From an uncultured Pelagibacteraceae bacterium (lineage in GTDB: Bacteria > Pseudomonadota > Alphaproteobacteria > Pelagibacterales > Pelagibacteraceae): a DNA stretch of 64,000 nt. Made by a program: the position numbers and the translations under genes. A model generated the notes under the pieces. The model made no database searches and had not been told where the DNA came from. It worked only from the letters and a program-made list of their open reading frames with translations. The stretch covers positions 62,001 to 126,000 of the forward strand of contig CACOMI010000003.1 in NCBI GenBank assembly GCA_902628275.1, given 5' to 3'. Positions 28,963 through 37,202 of this stretch are shown piece by piece. How positions within the stretch are numbered: the stretch's first letter is position 1; every line of letters starts with the position of its first letter.

Positions 28963-30087
28963 ATGTTCCAAAACGATAGACTAAATAATGAGATAACATT
29001 TTTCCAGAAAATAAAAAATTTGGATTATATTTTGTTAATTTCTGTTGCACTTCTCTCTGCAATCAGTGTATTTGTGATGTATTCTACAGACGGTGGCGAA
29101 ATACTTTTTCATACTAAAAACCATTTTGTAAAACTTATGGTTTTTTTTCCACTAATGATTTTTGTTGCATTTTTTAATATTAAGTTTTGGCACAATTTTT
29201 CATATATAATATATTTTTTAGTAATTATTTTATTAATTTGGGTTTCATTTTTTGGTATTAAATCTTCTGGTTCACAAAGATGGATGGATGTTTATTTATT
29301 TGTACTTCAACCATCTGAACTAATGAAAGTAGCAATTATACTTTGCCTTGCAAAATACTATCATAGATTAAAAATTGAAAACGTTAATTCGTTCACAAGT
29401 ATTATAATTGTCCTATCTATAATAATAATTCCAATAATATTTGTAATATCTCAACCTGATCTTGGCACTTCAATATTAATAGCTTTGAGTGGATTGATTA
29501 TTTTGTGGTTAGGTGGTGTAAAAATAAAGTATTTTATATACTCATTTATTACTTTTTTAATTTCACTGCCATTTATAATTTCATTTCTTAAACCTTATCA
29601 AAAACTAAGAATTTTAACTTTTTTAGACCCAGATAGAGACCCTTTAGGAGCAGGATATCAAATAATACAATCAAAAATAGCTATAGGATCAGGGGGACTT
29701 GATGGAAAAGGTTTTTTAAAAGGAACTCAGAGTTATTTAGATTTTTTACCTGAAAAACATACTGATTTTATTTTTACTTTATTCTCAGAAGAATTTGGTT
29801 TCATAGGTTCAGTTGGTCTTCTAATATTATATACAATAATCATTTTTAGAATTGTAAGAATAGGATCAATATCAAGGAGTAATTTTGCAAGACTTTTTTG
29901 TTTTGGTTATGCTTTTGCAATTTTTATTTATATAGTAGTTAATTTATCTATGGTCCTAGGCTTGTTACCCATAGTTGGATCTCCATTGCCAATAATGTCA
30001 TATGGTGGTTCATCAATGCTAGCCACAATGATTGGCTTTGGCATAGTATTGAGTGCAAAAATCAACCATAAACAAATTATTGCATAA
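28963..30087 (+). CDS. rodA: RodA, SEDS peptidoglycan glycosyltransferase
   Basis: Polytopic SEDS-family enzyme that polymerises glycan strands from lipid II in the elongasome. About ten membrane helices and the family blocks are visible: GSQRWMDVYLFVLQPSELMK, SQPDLGTS, LPEKHTDFIF (with the conserved Glu/Asp region) and LPIMSYGGSS near the C-terminus. The 374-residue length matches. It starts immediately after the mrdA stop and is last in the mre operon. Confidence 0.95.
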   Translation: MFQNDRLNNEITFFQKIKNLDYILLISVALLSAISVFVMYSTDGGEILFHTKNHFVKLMVFFPLMIFVAFFNIKFWHNFSYIIYFLVIILLIWVSFFGIKSSGSQRWMDVYLFVLQPSELMKVAIILCLAKYYHRLKIENVNSFTSIIIVLSIIIIPIIFVISQPDLGTSILIALSGLIILWLGGVKIKYFIYSFITFLISLPFIISFLKPYQKLRILTFLDPDRDPLGAGYQIIQSKIAIGSGGLDGKGFLKGTQSYLDFLPEKHTDFIFTLFSEEFGFIGSVGLLILYTIIIFRIVRIGSISRSNFARLFCFGYAFAIFIYIVVNLSMVLGLLPIVGSPLPIMSYGGSSMLATMIGFGIVLSAKINHKQIIA

Positions 30088-30109
30088 TAAATATTTAAAT
30101 TTGTATAAT
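30080..30109 (+). promoter_or_regulatory. Likely promoter of the oxidoreductase cluster
   Basis: TTGCAT (30080-30085) and a perfect TATAAT (30104-30109) with an 18-nt spacer lie 42 nt before the ATG at 30152. The -35 box overlaps the rodA stop. It separates the mre operon from the next cluster. Confidence 0.55.
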
Positions 30110-30151
30110 TTGTCACTCTGATAACCTAATTTTTGCTTGTATAACAATCCA

Positions 30152-31393
30152 ATGGATAAAAGTAATAGAATTGGAGTCGTTGGCGCAGGTATTCAAGGTA
30201 TATCTAATGCATTATTTCTTCAAAAAAAAGGTTTTGATGTAACAATTTTTGATAGAGACAACCCGGGAAGTCAAGCTGCTTCTTATGGAAATGCAGGTCA
30301 TTTTTCACCTTATGCATCTCTTTCTTTAAATAGAACCGATGTTCTAGCAGATGTACCAGCTATGCTGTTAAGCTCTACCGGTCCACTTGCTTTAAGATGG
30401 AACTATGTTCCAAAAATGATTCCATGGTTTATAAAATTTATATTGAACACATCTAAAGCTAAGATGATGCACACAGCAAAAAATATGCACCAAATTTTAG
30501 ATTTAGCTCTACCAGCCTATGATGAGTTGTTTGAAGAGATTGATTTGGAAGGTTTAGTCGAAAATAAAGGAATACTTTATATATGGAATGATAAAGATTT
30601 AAAAAGTAGAGAATTAGAAATTAATGTAAGAAAGGAATTAGGTGTTGAACAACAATTAGTTACAAAAGCTGAAATTCACGATCTTGAACCTAATATTAAA
30701 CCATTTTACCATGCCGGTGTATATTACCCTTATGCAAGACATGCAAGAAATCCAAAAAGAATACTTCTAAAATTATTTGATCTATTTTTAAAAAAGGGTG
30801 GAAAATTTAATAAAGTAAATATTCAAGACATTAGTTTTGATGAAGAAAAACCAATTTTCAAAACTGAAATACAAAGTTACATTTTTGATAAAGTAGTAAT
30901 AGCCTGTGGTGCTTTTTCAAAAAAATTGACAGACAATTTAGATGAAAAAATACCTTTAGATACTGAGCGTGGATACCATGTTCACTTTAAAGATTGTGAT
31001 CATTTGTTAAATAGACCAGTAATATTTTCTAATCGTGGATTTGGCATTACTCCAATGGAACAGGGTTTAAGAGTAGTTGGAACAGTAGAATTTGGTGGTT
31101 TAGATAACCCGTTGTCTAAGTCAAGAGTTAAGAACTTAATAAATAATGCAAAATATATGCTTGGGGATTTACCCGAACATGAGGACGAATGGTTAGGATT
31201 TAGACCTACTTTACCAGATTTTTTACCTGTTATGGGGCCATCAAAAAATTACAAGAATATTTACTATTGTTTTGGGCATCATCATTTAGGATGGACTTTG
31301 GGTCCAATTTCTGGAAAGATTGTTTCAGGAATGATAGCGAACGAAAATACCAATTTAGATCTAAAACCCTATAGTTCGCTTAGATTTAGTTAA
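30152..31393 (+). CDS. FAD-dependent D-amino-acid dehydrogenase-like oxidoreductase
   Basis: DAO-superfamily flavoprotein resembling the DadA small subunit, which oxidises D-amino acids to 2-oxo acids. The dinucleotide-binding GVVGAGIQGISNALFLQKKG at the N-terminus is followed by DRDNPGSQAASYGNAGHFSP, a DadA-type block. The end has RPTLPDFLPVMGPS and FGHHHLGWTLGP. The ATG at 30152 gives 413 residues; an upstream TTG at 30137 is possible but unnecessary. It is followed at once by a DMT permease and a D-2-hydroxyacid dehydrogenase, so a role in D-amino-acid or hydroxyproline-like catabolism is plausible but the substrate is open. Confidence 0.8.
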   Translation: MDKSNRIGVVGAGIQGISNALFLQKKGFDVTIFDRDNPGSQAASYGNAGHFSPYASLSLNRTDVLADVPAMLLSSTGPLALRWNYVPKMIPWFIKFILNTSKAKMMHTAKNMHQILDLALPAYDELFEEIDLEGLVENKGILYIWNDKDLKSRELEINVRKELGVEQQLVTKAEIHDLEPNIKPFYHAGVYYPYARHARNPKRILLKLFDLFLKKGGKFNKVNIQDISFDEEKPIFKTEIQSYIFDKVVIACGAFSKKLTDNLDEKIPLDTERGYHVHFKDCDHLLNRPVIFSNRGFGITPMEQGLRVVGTVEFGGLDNPLSKSRVKNLINNAKYMLGDLPEHEDEWLGFRPTLPDFLPVMGPSKNYKNIYYCFGHHHLGWTLGPISGKIVSGMIANENTNLDLKPYSSLRFS

Positions 31394-32296
31394 GTGACAA
31401 AAGATAATAATTTTTTAGCATATTTTTATCTATTTTTAACAGTAACTTTTTGGGCAGGAAATTTTGTAGTAGGTAAACTTGCGAGTTTTTATGAAGTTCC
31501 ACCTTTTTCTTTAAATTTTTACAGATGGCTTTTTGCTTGGCTAATTTTAGCACCTTTTACTATCCCTGAAATATTTGAGAAAAGAAACTACATTTTCAAA
31601 AATTATAAGCTTTTTATTATATTAGGAGTTACCAGCATAACAATATTTAATTCTATCGTTTATTATTCGTTAAATTTTACTCAAGTTATTAGTGGAGTGC
31701 TAATGATTTCAACTATACCTGTGATGATTATGTTGTTTTCTTCAATTTTAAAAATTGAGAAGACAAACATTTTTCAGATTATAGGAGTAATATTTTCTTT
31801 TGCTGGAGTAATTATGATTATTACAAAAGCAAATTTAGAAATTTTAAAAAATTTAGATTTTAATAAAGGAGATATTACAATGGTTATAGCAATGTTTTCG
31901 TGGGCATTATATTCTACATTATTAAAAGGTAAAAAGTATGAGTTAACTCAAATATCATTACTCCAAGTGGTAATAACTTTTGGTTTAATATTTTTAATAC
32001 CAATTTATTTAATTGAATATCAAGTTGGTTTTAGAATTGATTTAAAATTACCATTTATTTTAATTTTATCTTATGTAGTTCTGTTCCCAGGCTTAGCGTC
32101 TTTTATTTTGTGGATAAAAGGAATTTCCATGATTGGTGCTAATCGATCAGGTGTTTTTTTACATTTAATGCCAATTTTAAGTGCAATAATGGCAATGATC
32201 TTTTTTAGTGAAAAATTTATGTTTTATCATATTTTAGGCGCTTGTTTTATTATAGCGGGAATATTGTTATCAAATAAGAAAGTAAAAAATGCTTAA
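31394..32296 (+). CDS. DMT-superfamily (EamA) permease
   Basis: About ten membrane helices in two EamA repeats, with the usual TFWAGNFVVGKLAS start and the second-repeat MVIAMFSWALYSTLLKGKK. Such carriers export or import amino acids and other small metabolites. It uses a GTG start directly after the stop of the FAD oxidoreductase and overlaps the dehydrogenase gene by 8 nt. This suggests a transporter dedicated to the substrates or products of these enzymes. Substrate and direction are unknown. Length 300 is typical. Confidence 0.85.
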   Translation: MTKDNNFLAYFYLFLTVTFWAGNFVVGKLASFYEVPPFSLNFYRWLFAWLILAPFTIPEIFEKRNYIFKNYKLFIILGVTSITIFNSIVYYSLNFTQVISGVLMISTIPVMIMLFSSILKIEKTNIFQIIGVIFSFAGVIMIITKANLEILKNLDFNKGDITMVIAMFSWALYSTLLKGKKYELTQISLLQVVITFGLIFLIPIYLIEYQVGFRIDLKLPFILILSYVVLFPGLASFILWIKGISMIGANRSGVFLHLMPILSAIMAMIFFSEKFMFYHILGACFIIAGILLSNKKVKNA

Positions 32297-33239
32297 AGTT
32301 GCTATATTAGATGATTATCAAAATGTTGCTCAACAATTTGTAGATTTAGAAAAACTATCTGGAAAATATGAATTTAAAATTTTTAGCGAACCTTTCTTAG
32401 ATGAAGCAGATGCAATCGAACAATTGTCAGACTTTGAGGCTTTATTAATTATGAGAGAAAGAACTCCTATTACAAAAAATTTAATTGATAATCTTAATGA
32501 TTTAAAATTTGTTATCACAAGTGGATTACGTAACAGATCTATTGATTTAGAGGCTGCCAAAAAAAGAAAAGTAATAGTTTGTGGAACAGAAATTAATTTA
32601 AACCCTACACCTGAATTGACCTGGGCATTAATTCTTGGCTTAGCCAGAAATTTTAAGGAGGAGTTTGATAATATGTATCAAGGATACTGGCAAACTACTA
32701 TTGGTGTTGAATTAAAAGGAAAAATATTAGGATTAATTGGATTAGGCAGAGTAGGAAGTGAAGTTGCAAAAATTGGAAAAGCTTTTGGAATGCAGATTAT
32801 GGCTTGGAGTGAAAATTTAAGTTTAGACAAATGTAAAGAGCTAGATGTATTGCCATGTAGTAAAGAGGATTTAATTATAAATTCTGATGTACTTTCAATT
32901 CATGTTCAGGGAGGCGAAAGATACAAAAACTGTATAACTTTAAAAGAATTAGACAAAATGAAAAAAACAGCTTTTTTAATAAATACCTCAAGAGGTCCTA
33001 TTATTAATGAAGATGATTTAATAATTGCATTGTCAACTAATGTGATCGCAGGTGCTGGTATTGATGTTTATGATAAAGAACCATTGCCTGAAAATAATAA
33101 ACTTAGATTTTTACCAAATGCATTGCTTACTCCACACATAGGTTATGTAACAGCTGAAAATTATAGTATTTTTTATAATCAAATGATTGAAGGATTAGAG
33201 GCTTGCATTGATGGAAAGCCAATTCGAGTTCTAGAGTAA
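32289..33239 (+). CDS. D-2-hydroxyacid dehydrogenase family protein
   Basis: NAD-dependent dehydrogenase of the D-isomer-specific family (phosphoglycerate dehydrogenase/glyoxylate reductase type). NAD-binding GLIGLGRVGSEVAKIGKAFG lies around residue 147. The catalytic Arg is in NTSRGPIINEDDL, Glu in DVYDKEPLPENNKL and His in TPHIGYVT. The 316 residues match the family. Overlapping the EamA permease gene, it likely acts on the 2-oxo acid made by the upstream flavoenzyme, though this pairing is inferred from position only. Confidence 0.85.
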   Translation: MLKVAILDDYQNVAQQFVDLEKLSGKYEFKIFSEPFLDEADAIEQLSDFEALLIMRERTPITKNLIDNLNDLKFVITSGLRNRSIDLEAAKKRKVIVCGTEINLNPTPELTWALILGLARNFKEEFDNMYQGYWQTTIGVELKGKILGLIGLGRVGSEVAKIGKAFGMQIMAWSENLSLDKCKELDVLPCSKEDLIINSDVLSIHVQGGERYKNCITLKELDKMKKTAFLINTSRGPIINEDDLIIALSTNVIAGAGIDVYDKEPLPENNKLRFLPNALLTPHIGYVTAENYSIFYNQMIEGLEACIDGKPIRVLE

Positions 33240-33241
33240 CT

Positions 33242-34141
33242 ATGGAGTTACCAGTTGTTAACCACGACGATTATTTTGCGAAAATTGGAGATGATCATAA
33301 ATTTCCTATAAACAAGTTTAGAGAATTGGCTAATTATTTGATCCAAAATAAAATCGTTAAGAAGTTTCATAAACCATATGCATGTTCACTCGAAACATTG
33401 AGTTACGCACATTCAGAAAATTATATTTCTAATATTAAAAATAAAACATTAAGCAAAGAAGGAGTAAAAAAAATTGGATTTCCCCTTGTTGATAGTGTTG
33501 TTCAGAGATCCTTAGTCGCTACTGGTGGCACAGTTTTAGCTTCTAAACTTGCGATAAATTATGGAATATCCTGTAATACTGCTGGAGGCAGTCATCACGC
33601 AAACTATGATGGCGGGGCTGGATATTGTGTTTTTAATGATGTTGCTGTAGCGACACATTATCTATTAAATCGAGGCTTAGCTAACAAAATATTAATTGTT
33701 GATCTAGATGTTCACCAAGGAAATGGAAATTCAGAAATTTTTAAAGATAATAGGAATGTTTTTACATTCAGTATGCATTCTAAAAGTAACTATCCAGCCA
33801 AAAAATCAAATAGCGATTTAGATGTAGAACTAGAAGATAATTTAGAGGACAATGCTTACATTAAAACACTAAAACACTATTTAAATGAGTTAAATCAAGA
33901 AAATTTTGATTTTGTTTTCTATATAGCTGGAGTAGACATTCATTTTAATGATAGACTAGGTAAATTAAAAATATCTGAGGAAGGGATTAAATCTAGAGAT
34001 GAGCTTGTTATTGAAAATTTTTTCTCTAAAAGAATACCATTTTGTGGTGTTTTAGGTGGTGGTTACAATAAAGATTTTGATAAATTAGTTCAATTACATT
34101 CAATCTTACACCAATCCTGTGCTAAATATATGGGATCATGA
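33242..34141 (+). CDS. Histone-deacetylase-like (acetylpolyamine amidohydrolase family) hydrolase
   Basis: Zinc amidohydrolase of the arginase/deacetylase fold. The catalytic His pair is in AGGSHHANYDGGAGYCVFND. Zinc ligands appear in DLDVHQGNG (Asp, His) and the third Asp in AGVDIHFNDRLG, followed by GVLGGGYNK. Bacterial members deacetylate acetylated polyamines or other N-acetyl compounds. The 299 residues are typical of the short bacterial class. It begins 2 nt after the dehydrogenase and overlaps msrB by 4 nt. The substrate is not determinable. Confidence 0.82.
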   Translation: MELPVVNHDDYFAKIGDDHKFPINKFRELANYLIQNKIVKKFHKPYACSLETLSYAHSENYISNIKNKTLSKEGVKKIGFPLVDSVVQRSLVATGGTVLASKLAINYGISCNTAGGSHHANYDGGAGYCVFNDVAVATHYLLNRGLANKILIVDLDVHQGNGNSEIFKDNRNVFTFSMHSKSNYPAKKSNSDLDVELEDNLEDNAYIKTLKHYLNELNQENFDFVFYIAGVDIHFNDRLGKLKISEEGIKSRDELVIENFFSKRIPFCGVLGGGYNKDFDKLVQLHSILHQSCAKYMGS

Positions 34142-34512
34142 CCAAAAAAATAAATCCAAATTTAACTGCAGAGCAAAAATTAATCTTGTTTGAAGAAGGA
34201 ACCGAGCGTGCAGGCTCAAGCGAACTTAATCATGAAAAGAGAGAAGGAAGTTTCCATTGTGCAAATTGTGGAGAGAAATTATTTGAATCAAAAACAAAAT
34301 ACGAGAGTGGGTCAGGTTGGCCCTCTTTCTATGATTCTTTACCAGATGTATTTGAAACAAAAACAGACAACCATATTGGTTATGCACGAACTGAATATCA
34401 TTGTAAAAAATGTGGAGGACATCATGGACATATATTTGATGATGGACCTAAACCTACAGGAAAAAGATTCTGTAACAATGGTGTCTGCTTAGTTTTCAAA
34501 CCAAAAGAATAG
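34138..34512 (+). CDS. msrB: Peptide-methionine (R)-S-oxide reductase
   Basis: Repairs oxidised methionine (R-sulfoxide) in proteins. Zinc-binding CxxC pairs are C41/C44 and C89/C92. SGSGWPSFYD and VRx-like ARTEYHCKKCGGHHGHIFDDGP follow, and the catalytic cysteine is C112 in KRFCNNGVC; C117 is an additional cysteine that could resolve the sulfenate. The 124-residue length fits MsrB. It overlaps the HDAC-like gene by 4 nt and is convergent with grxC 11 nt downstream, so reductant genes face each other here. Confidence 0.93.
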   Translation: MTKKINPNLTAEQKLILFEEGTERAGSSELNHEKREGSFHCANCGEKLFESKTKYESGSGWPSFYDSLPDVFETKTDNHIGYARTEYHCKKCGGHHGHIFDDGPKPTGKRFCNNGVCLVFKPKE

Positions 34513-34523
34513 GTTATTTTAGA

Positions 34524-34781
34524 TTAATTATTTAAAAGATCTTGTAGTTTATTTTCTTTTTCTAGTGCTCTAACTTCATCGTAACCACCAATATGTTGAT
34601 CATCGAAAAATATTTGTGGAATTGTTCTTTTACCATTTGCTTTTTTAATCATTTCATCAATAGCTCCTTCAACTTTTGAAATATCAATTTCATTATAAGA
34701 TGCATTATTTCTGGATAATAATCTTTTAGCGGCTTCACAGTAACCACATCTTGGACCTGTATACATGGTAATTTTTTTCAT
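34524..34781 (-). CDS. grxC: Glutaredoxin 3
   Basis: Small glutathione-dependent thiol-disulfide oxidoreductase. The dithiol active site is C12-G-Y-C15 in GPRCGYCEAAKRLL. The cis-proline segment RTIPQIFFDDQHIGGYDEV and the GG that binds glutathione are present. The 85-residue size is that of the classical GrxC family. It lies 3 nt downstream of the DUF2805 gene on the minus strand, so the two are probably co-transcribed. Confidence 0.95.
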   Translation of the reverse strand: MKKITMYTGPRCGYCEAAKRLLSRNNASYNEIDISKVEGAIDEMIKKANGKRTIPQIFFDDQHIGGYDEVRALEKENKLQDLLNN

Positions 34782-34784
34782 GGA

Positions 34785-35081
34785 CTATAGATAGTCACCT
34801 TTTTTTATTTTACTAGTTATTTCTTTTCTTGAGTATTCGAACTTTTTTCGATGTTTTATACTTTTTTGATTTACTCTTTTTCTCCATAATCTGAAAGAGG
34901 ATGGTTTTAAGGATCTTCTCATAATTTTAATTACATCAGATTCTTTTTTTCCTGTTTTTTTTTCAATTTCTTCAAAAGTGATTCTGTCAGCCCAAGCTGC
35001 CCAAATGATCCAATCAGGGTCGTCCATTTTGGGTTCTGGATTTTTGACTTTAGTAATTGGCCTGTGACCTTTTTTTTTCAT
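34785..35081 (-). CDS. DUF2805 / TIGR03643 family protein
   Basis: A 98-residue basic protein with the DPDWIIWAAWADRITFEEIE block, a helix-turn-helix-like ETG/EKKTGKKESDVIKIMRR region and SSFRLWRKRVNQ typical of the TIGR03643/DUF2805 family. Function is unknown; the basic charge and HTH-like middle suggest nucleic-acid binding. It is first in a two-gene minus-strand unit with grxC. Confidence 0.8.
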   Translation of the reverse strand: MKKKGHRPITKVKNPEPKMDDPDWIIWAAWADRITFEEIEKKTGKKESDVIKIMRRSLKPSSFRLWRKRVNQKSIKHRKKFEYSRKEITSKIKKGDYL

Positions 35082-35144
35082 AAATCCTTTATATTTGAAA
35101 AAAAAATTTAATGCATTTTTTTTAGCCTCTGTTATTATGTATTT

Positions 35145-35198
35145 GATAGTCCTTCTTAGCCATCTTTAGCTCCCGGTTTTTAAGGACTATCTTTTTTT
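35145..35198 (+). terminator. Intrinsic-terminator-like hairpin ending at the LysE start codon
   Basis: Perfect 10-bp arms GATAGTCCTT (35145-35154) and AAGGACTATC (35182-35191) enclose a 27-nt loop. Seven T (35192-35198) follow and touch the ATG at 35199. TATTAT at 35133-35138 could serve as a -10 box, placing a start near 35145. As no plus-strand gene ends nearby, it is either a leader attenuator or the end of a short RNA. It also leaves the gene no Shine-Dalgarno site. Confidence 0.7.
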
Positions 35199-35813
35199 AT
35201 GCTCCCCCTAGATTTTATTCTTTATCTACAGATCATAATTTTTCTATTTATTACCCCTGGAACACCTAGAATTGTAATTATCTCATATTCAATGAATTAT
35301 GGAGTTAAAAAATGTGCGTGGTCTGCTCTTGGAGATGTGACGGCTAATTTAATTCAAGCCACTTTAGTAATTTTTGTAATTGGATCTTTCTTTGCTGAAA
35401 GCTCAACAATATTAAATATCTTTAAATGGGTAGGAATAATTTATTTGTTATATCTTGCTTATGATATTTATAAATCAAGGCCAAAAGATATTACTGACAA
35501 AAGTGAAATAAAAAAAAGTAACCTATCTTTTTACAAAGATGGTTTTTTAGTAGCAGGAACAAGTCCAAAAGCTTGGATGTTTTTTCCTTTTATATTTCCT
35601 CAATTTATTGACTTTAATGAAAATTATTTAGCTCAATTTTTTATTTTAATTACAACTTATATTGTTTTAGATTTTATATCTTTAATGGGTTATGCGATGC
35701 TTGCACAAAAATTAATTAGTTGGATTAAAGCAAATCCAAAAACTATAAATACAATTTCTGCGAGTGTTTTAGTAATAATTGCTGTTATTATTGTTGTTAC
35801 ACAACAATATTAA
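35199..35813 (+). CDS. LysE/RhtB-family amino-acid exporter
   Basis: Inner-membrane translocator with about six helices. LysE-family features are the N-terminal FLFITPGTPRIVIISYSMNYG (the ITPGP-like motif, here with T) and SPKAWMFFPFIFPQF in the middle. It likely exports amino acids or related metabolites. The 204 residues are typical. The ATG directly follows the U-run of a terminator-like hairpin, so expression probably depends on readthrough of that element. Confidence 0.85.
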   Translation: MLPLDFILYLQIIIFLFITPGTPRIVIISYSMNYGVKKCAWSALGDVTANLIQATLVIFVIGSFFAESSTILNIFKWVGIIYLLYLAYDIYKSRPKDITDKSEIKKSNLSFYKDGFLVAGTSPKAWMFFPFIFPQFIDFNENYLAQFFILITTYIVLDFISLMGYAMLAQKLISWIKANPKTINTISASVLVIIAVIIVVTQQY

Positions 35814-35900
35814 TCCTAGAGATGTCTTTATTGCCACTTGCATAAAATACTTTTTCTTTATTTAATCGGCCATTAATTAATTAATTTAAGAGGAAATAAA

Positions 35901-37139
35901 ATGAGATTAAATAAAATAATTTTAAGTTTTGTTTCTGCATTAGTAATTTTATTTTCAACATCGGTTGCATCTTTTGCAAAAGTTGTTGGTGACAAAATTA
36001 TTTTAGGTGCTGCAATTTCCTTAACTGGTAAATACTCATCTAATGGTGTTCATACTCAAAACGGTTATAACATGGCTGTTGACAGAATTAACAGCATGGG
36101 CGGTGTTAAAGTTGGTGGAAAAACTTATAAGTTTGACATTATTTATTATGATGATGAGTCAAACCCTAAGAGAGCTGCACAGCTTGCAGAAAGATTAATA
36201 TCACAAGATGGTGTTGAGTTCATGCTTGGCCCATACAGTTCTGGTTTAACAAAAGCGATTGCTCCAGTGACTGAAAAATACGGTGTTCCAATGGTTGAAG
36301 CAAATGGTGCATCTAGATCTTTGTTTACAAAAGGTTACAAATATCTATTTGCTGTATTAGCTCCAGCTAATTTATATCTTGATGTCGCTATCGAAACAGC
36401 GGTTGAGTTAAATGGTGGAAAACCAGTAAGAATTGCACAAGCGTTTGAACAAGATGCATTCTCACAGGACGTTAGATTAGGTATTTTAGATGCTGCTGAA
36501 AGAACTGGCTCTAAAATAATAATTGACGATAAATTACCTAAAGAGCTAAATGATATGGCTGCTACTTTGGTTAAAGTAAAACAAATGAAACCAGATGTAC
36601 TTGTTGTATCAGGTCACACAAAAGGTGCGTTAACTGCGATCAGACAAATCGCTGAAATGAAAGTTGATGTTCCAATGTTGGCAATGACTCACTGTGATGC
36701 TGCTAAGCTATCTAAACAGCATGGTAAAAATTCACAGTATGCACTTTGTGCTTCTCAATGGCACAAGTCACTAACTTATAAAGATGATTTCTTTAAAGAT
36801 GGTATGACTTATGCTGCAGACTTTGAGAAGGAGTTTGGATATGATCCACCTTACCAATCTGCTGAGTCTTCAGCTGCTTTATTGGTTTTCAAAGATGCAT
36901 TTGAAAGAGCTAACTCTTTCGATCAAAAGAAAGTGAGAGATGCTCTTGCAGCTACTAACATGCAAACATTCTATGGAAATATTAAATTTGCACCTGGTGG
37001 TCAAAATGTTGACAAACCAATGGTACTTTTCCAAGTAATGTGTGATGCTTCAGGAAGTTGTGAAAATAAAGTTGTTGCTCCATTAAAATGGGCATCAGCT
37101 AAATTAATTCACCCAATTCCTAAGTGGTCAGAAAGATAA
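35901..37139 (+). CDS. HAAT-type ABC transporter substrate-binding protein (LivK family)
   Basis: Periplasmic receptor of the hydrophobic amino-acid transporter type. A signal peptide (residues 1-26, ending SVASFA) precedes IILGAAISLTGKYSSNGVHT. Periplasmic-binding-protein type 1 lobes follow with DDESNPKRAAQLAERLI and MLGPYSSGLTKAIAPV. Three C-terminal cysteines occur near MCDASGSCENK. The gene has a strong AGAGGA site and is followed by a canonical terminator before the permease genes, consistent with receptor excess. Many members of this family bind ligands other than branched-chain amino acids, so the ligand is left open. Confidence 0.9.
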   Translation: MRLNKIILSFVSALVILFSTSVASFAKVVGDKIILGAAISLTGKYSSNGVHTQNGYNMAVDRINSMGGVKVGGKTYKFDIIYYDDESNPKRAAQLAERLISQDGVEFMLGPYSSGLTKAIAPVTEKYGVPMVEANGASRSLFTKGYKYLFAVLAPANLYLDVAIETAVELNGGKPVRIAQAFEQDAFSQDVRLGILDAAERTGSKIIIDDKLPKELNDMAATLVKVKQMKPDVLVVSGHTKGALTAIRQIAEMKVDVPMLAMTHCDAAKLSKQHGKNSQYALCASQWHKSLTYKDDFFKDGMTYAADFEKEFGYDPPYQSAESSAALLVFKDAFERANSFDQKKVRDALAATNMQTFYGNIKFAPGGQNVDKPMVLFQVMCDASGSCENKVVAPLKWASAKLIHPIPKWSER

Positions 37140-37152
37140 AATAAAATAACAA

Positions 37153-37181
37153 AGCCCCCTAGTCATAGGGGGCTTTTTTTT
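37153..37181 (+). terminator. Intrinsic terminator after the SBP gene
   Basis: Perfect GC-rich arms (AGCCCCCTA / TAGGGGGCT, 37153-37174) with a 4-nt loop are followed by a run of T to 37181. It lies 13 nt after the SBP stop and 21 nt before the permease ATG, so it should limit transcription into the permease genes. Confidence 0.92.
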
Positions 37182-37202
37182 ATATAACCCAAAAAAATTT
37201 TT

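Noticed and set aside
30137-30151. TTG start adding five residues to the FAD oxidoreductase
   Set aside because: The ATG at 30152 is directly before the dinucleotide-binding strand and is sufficient.
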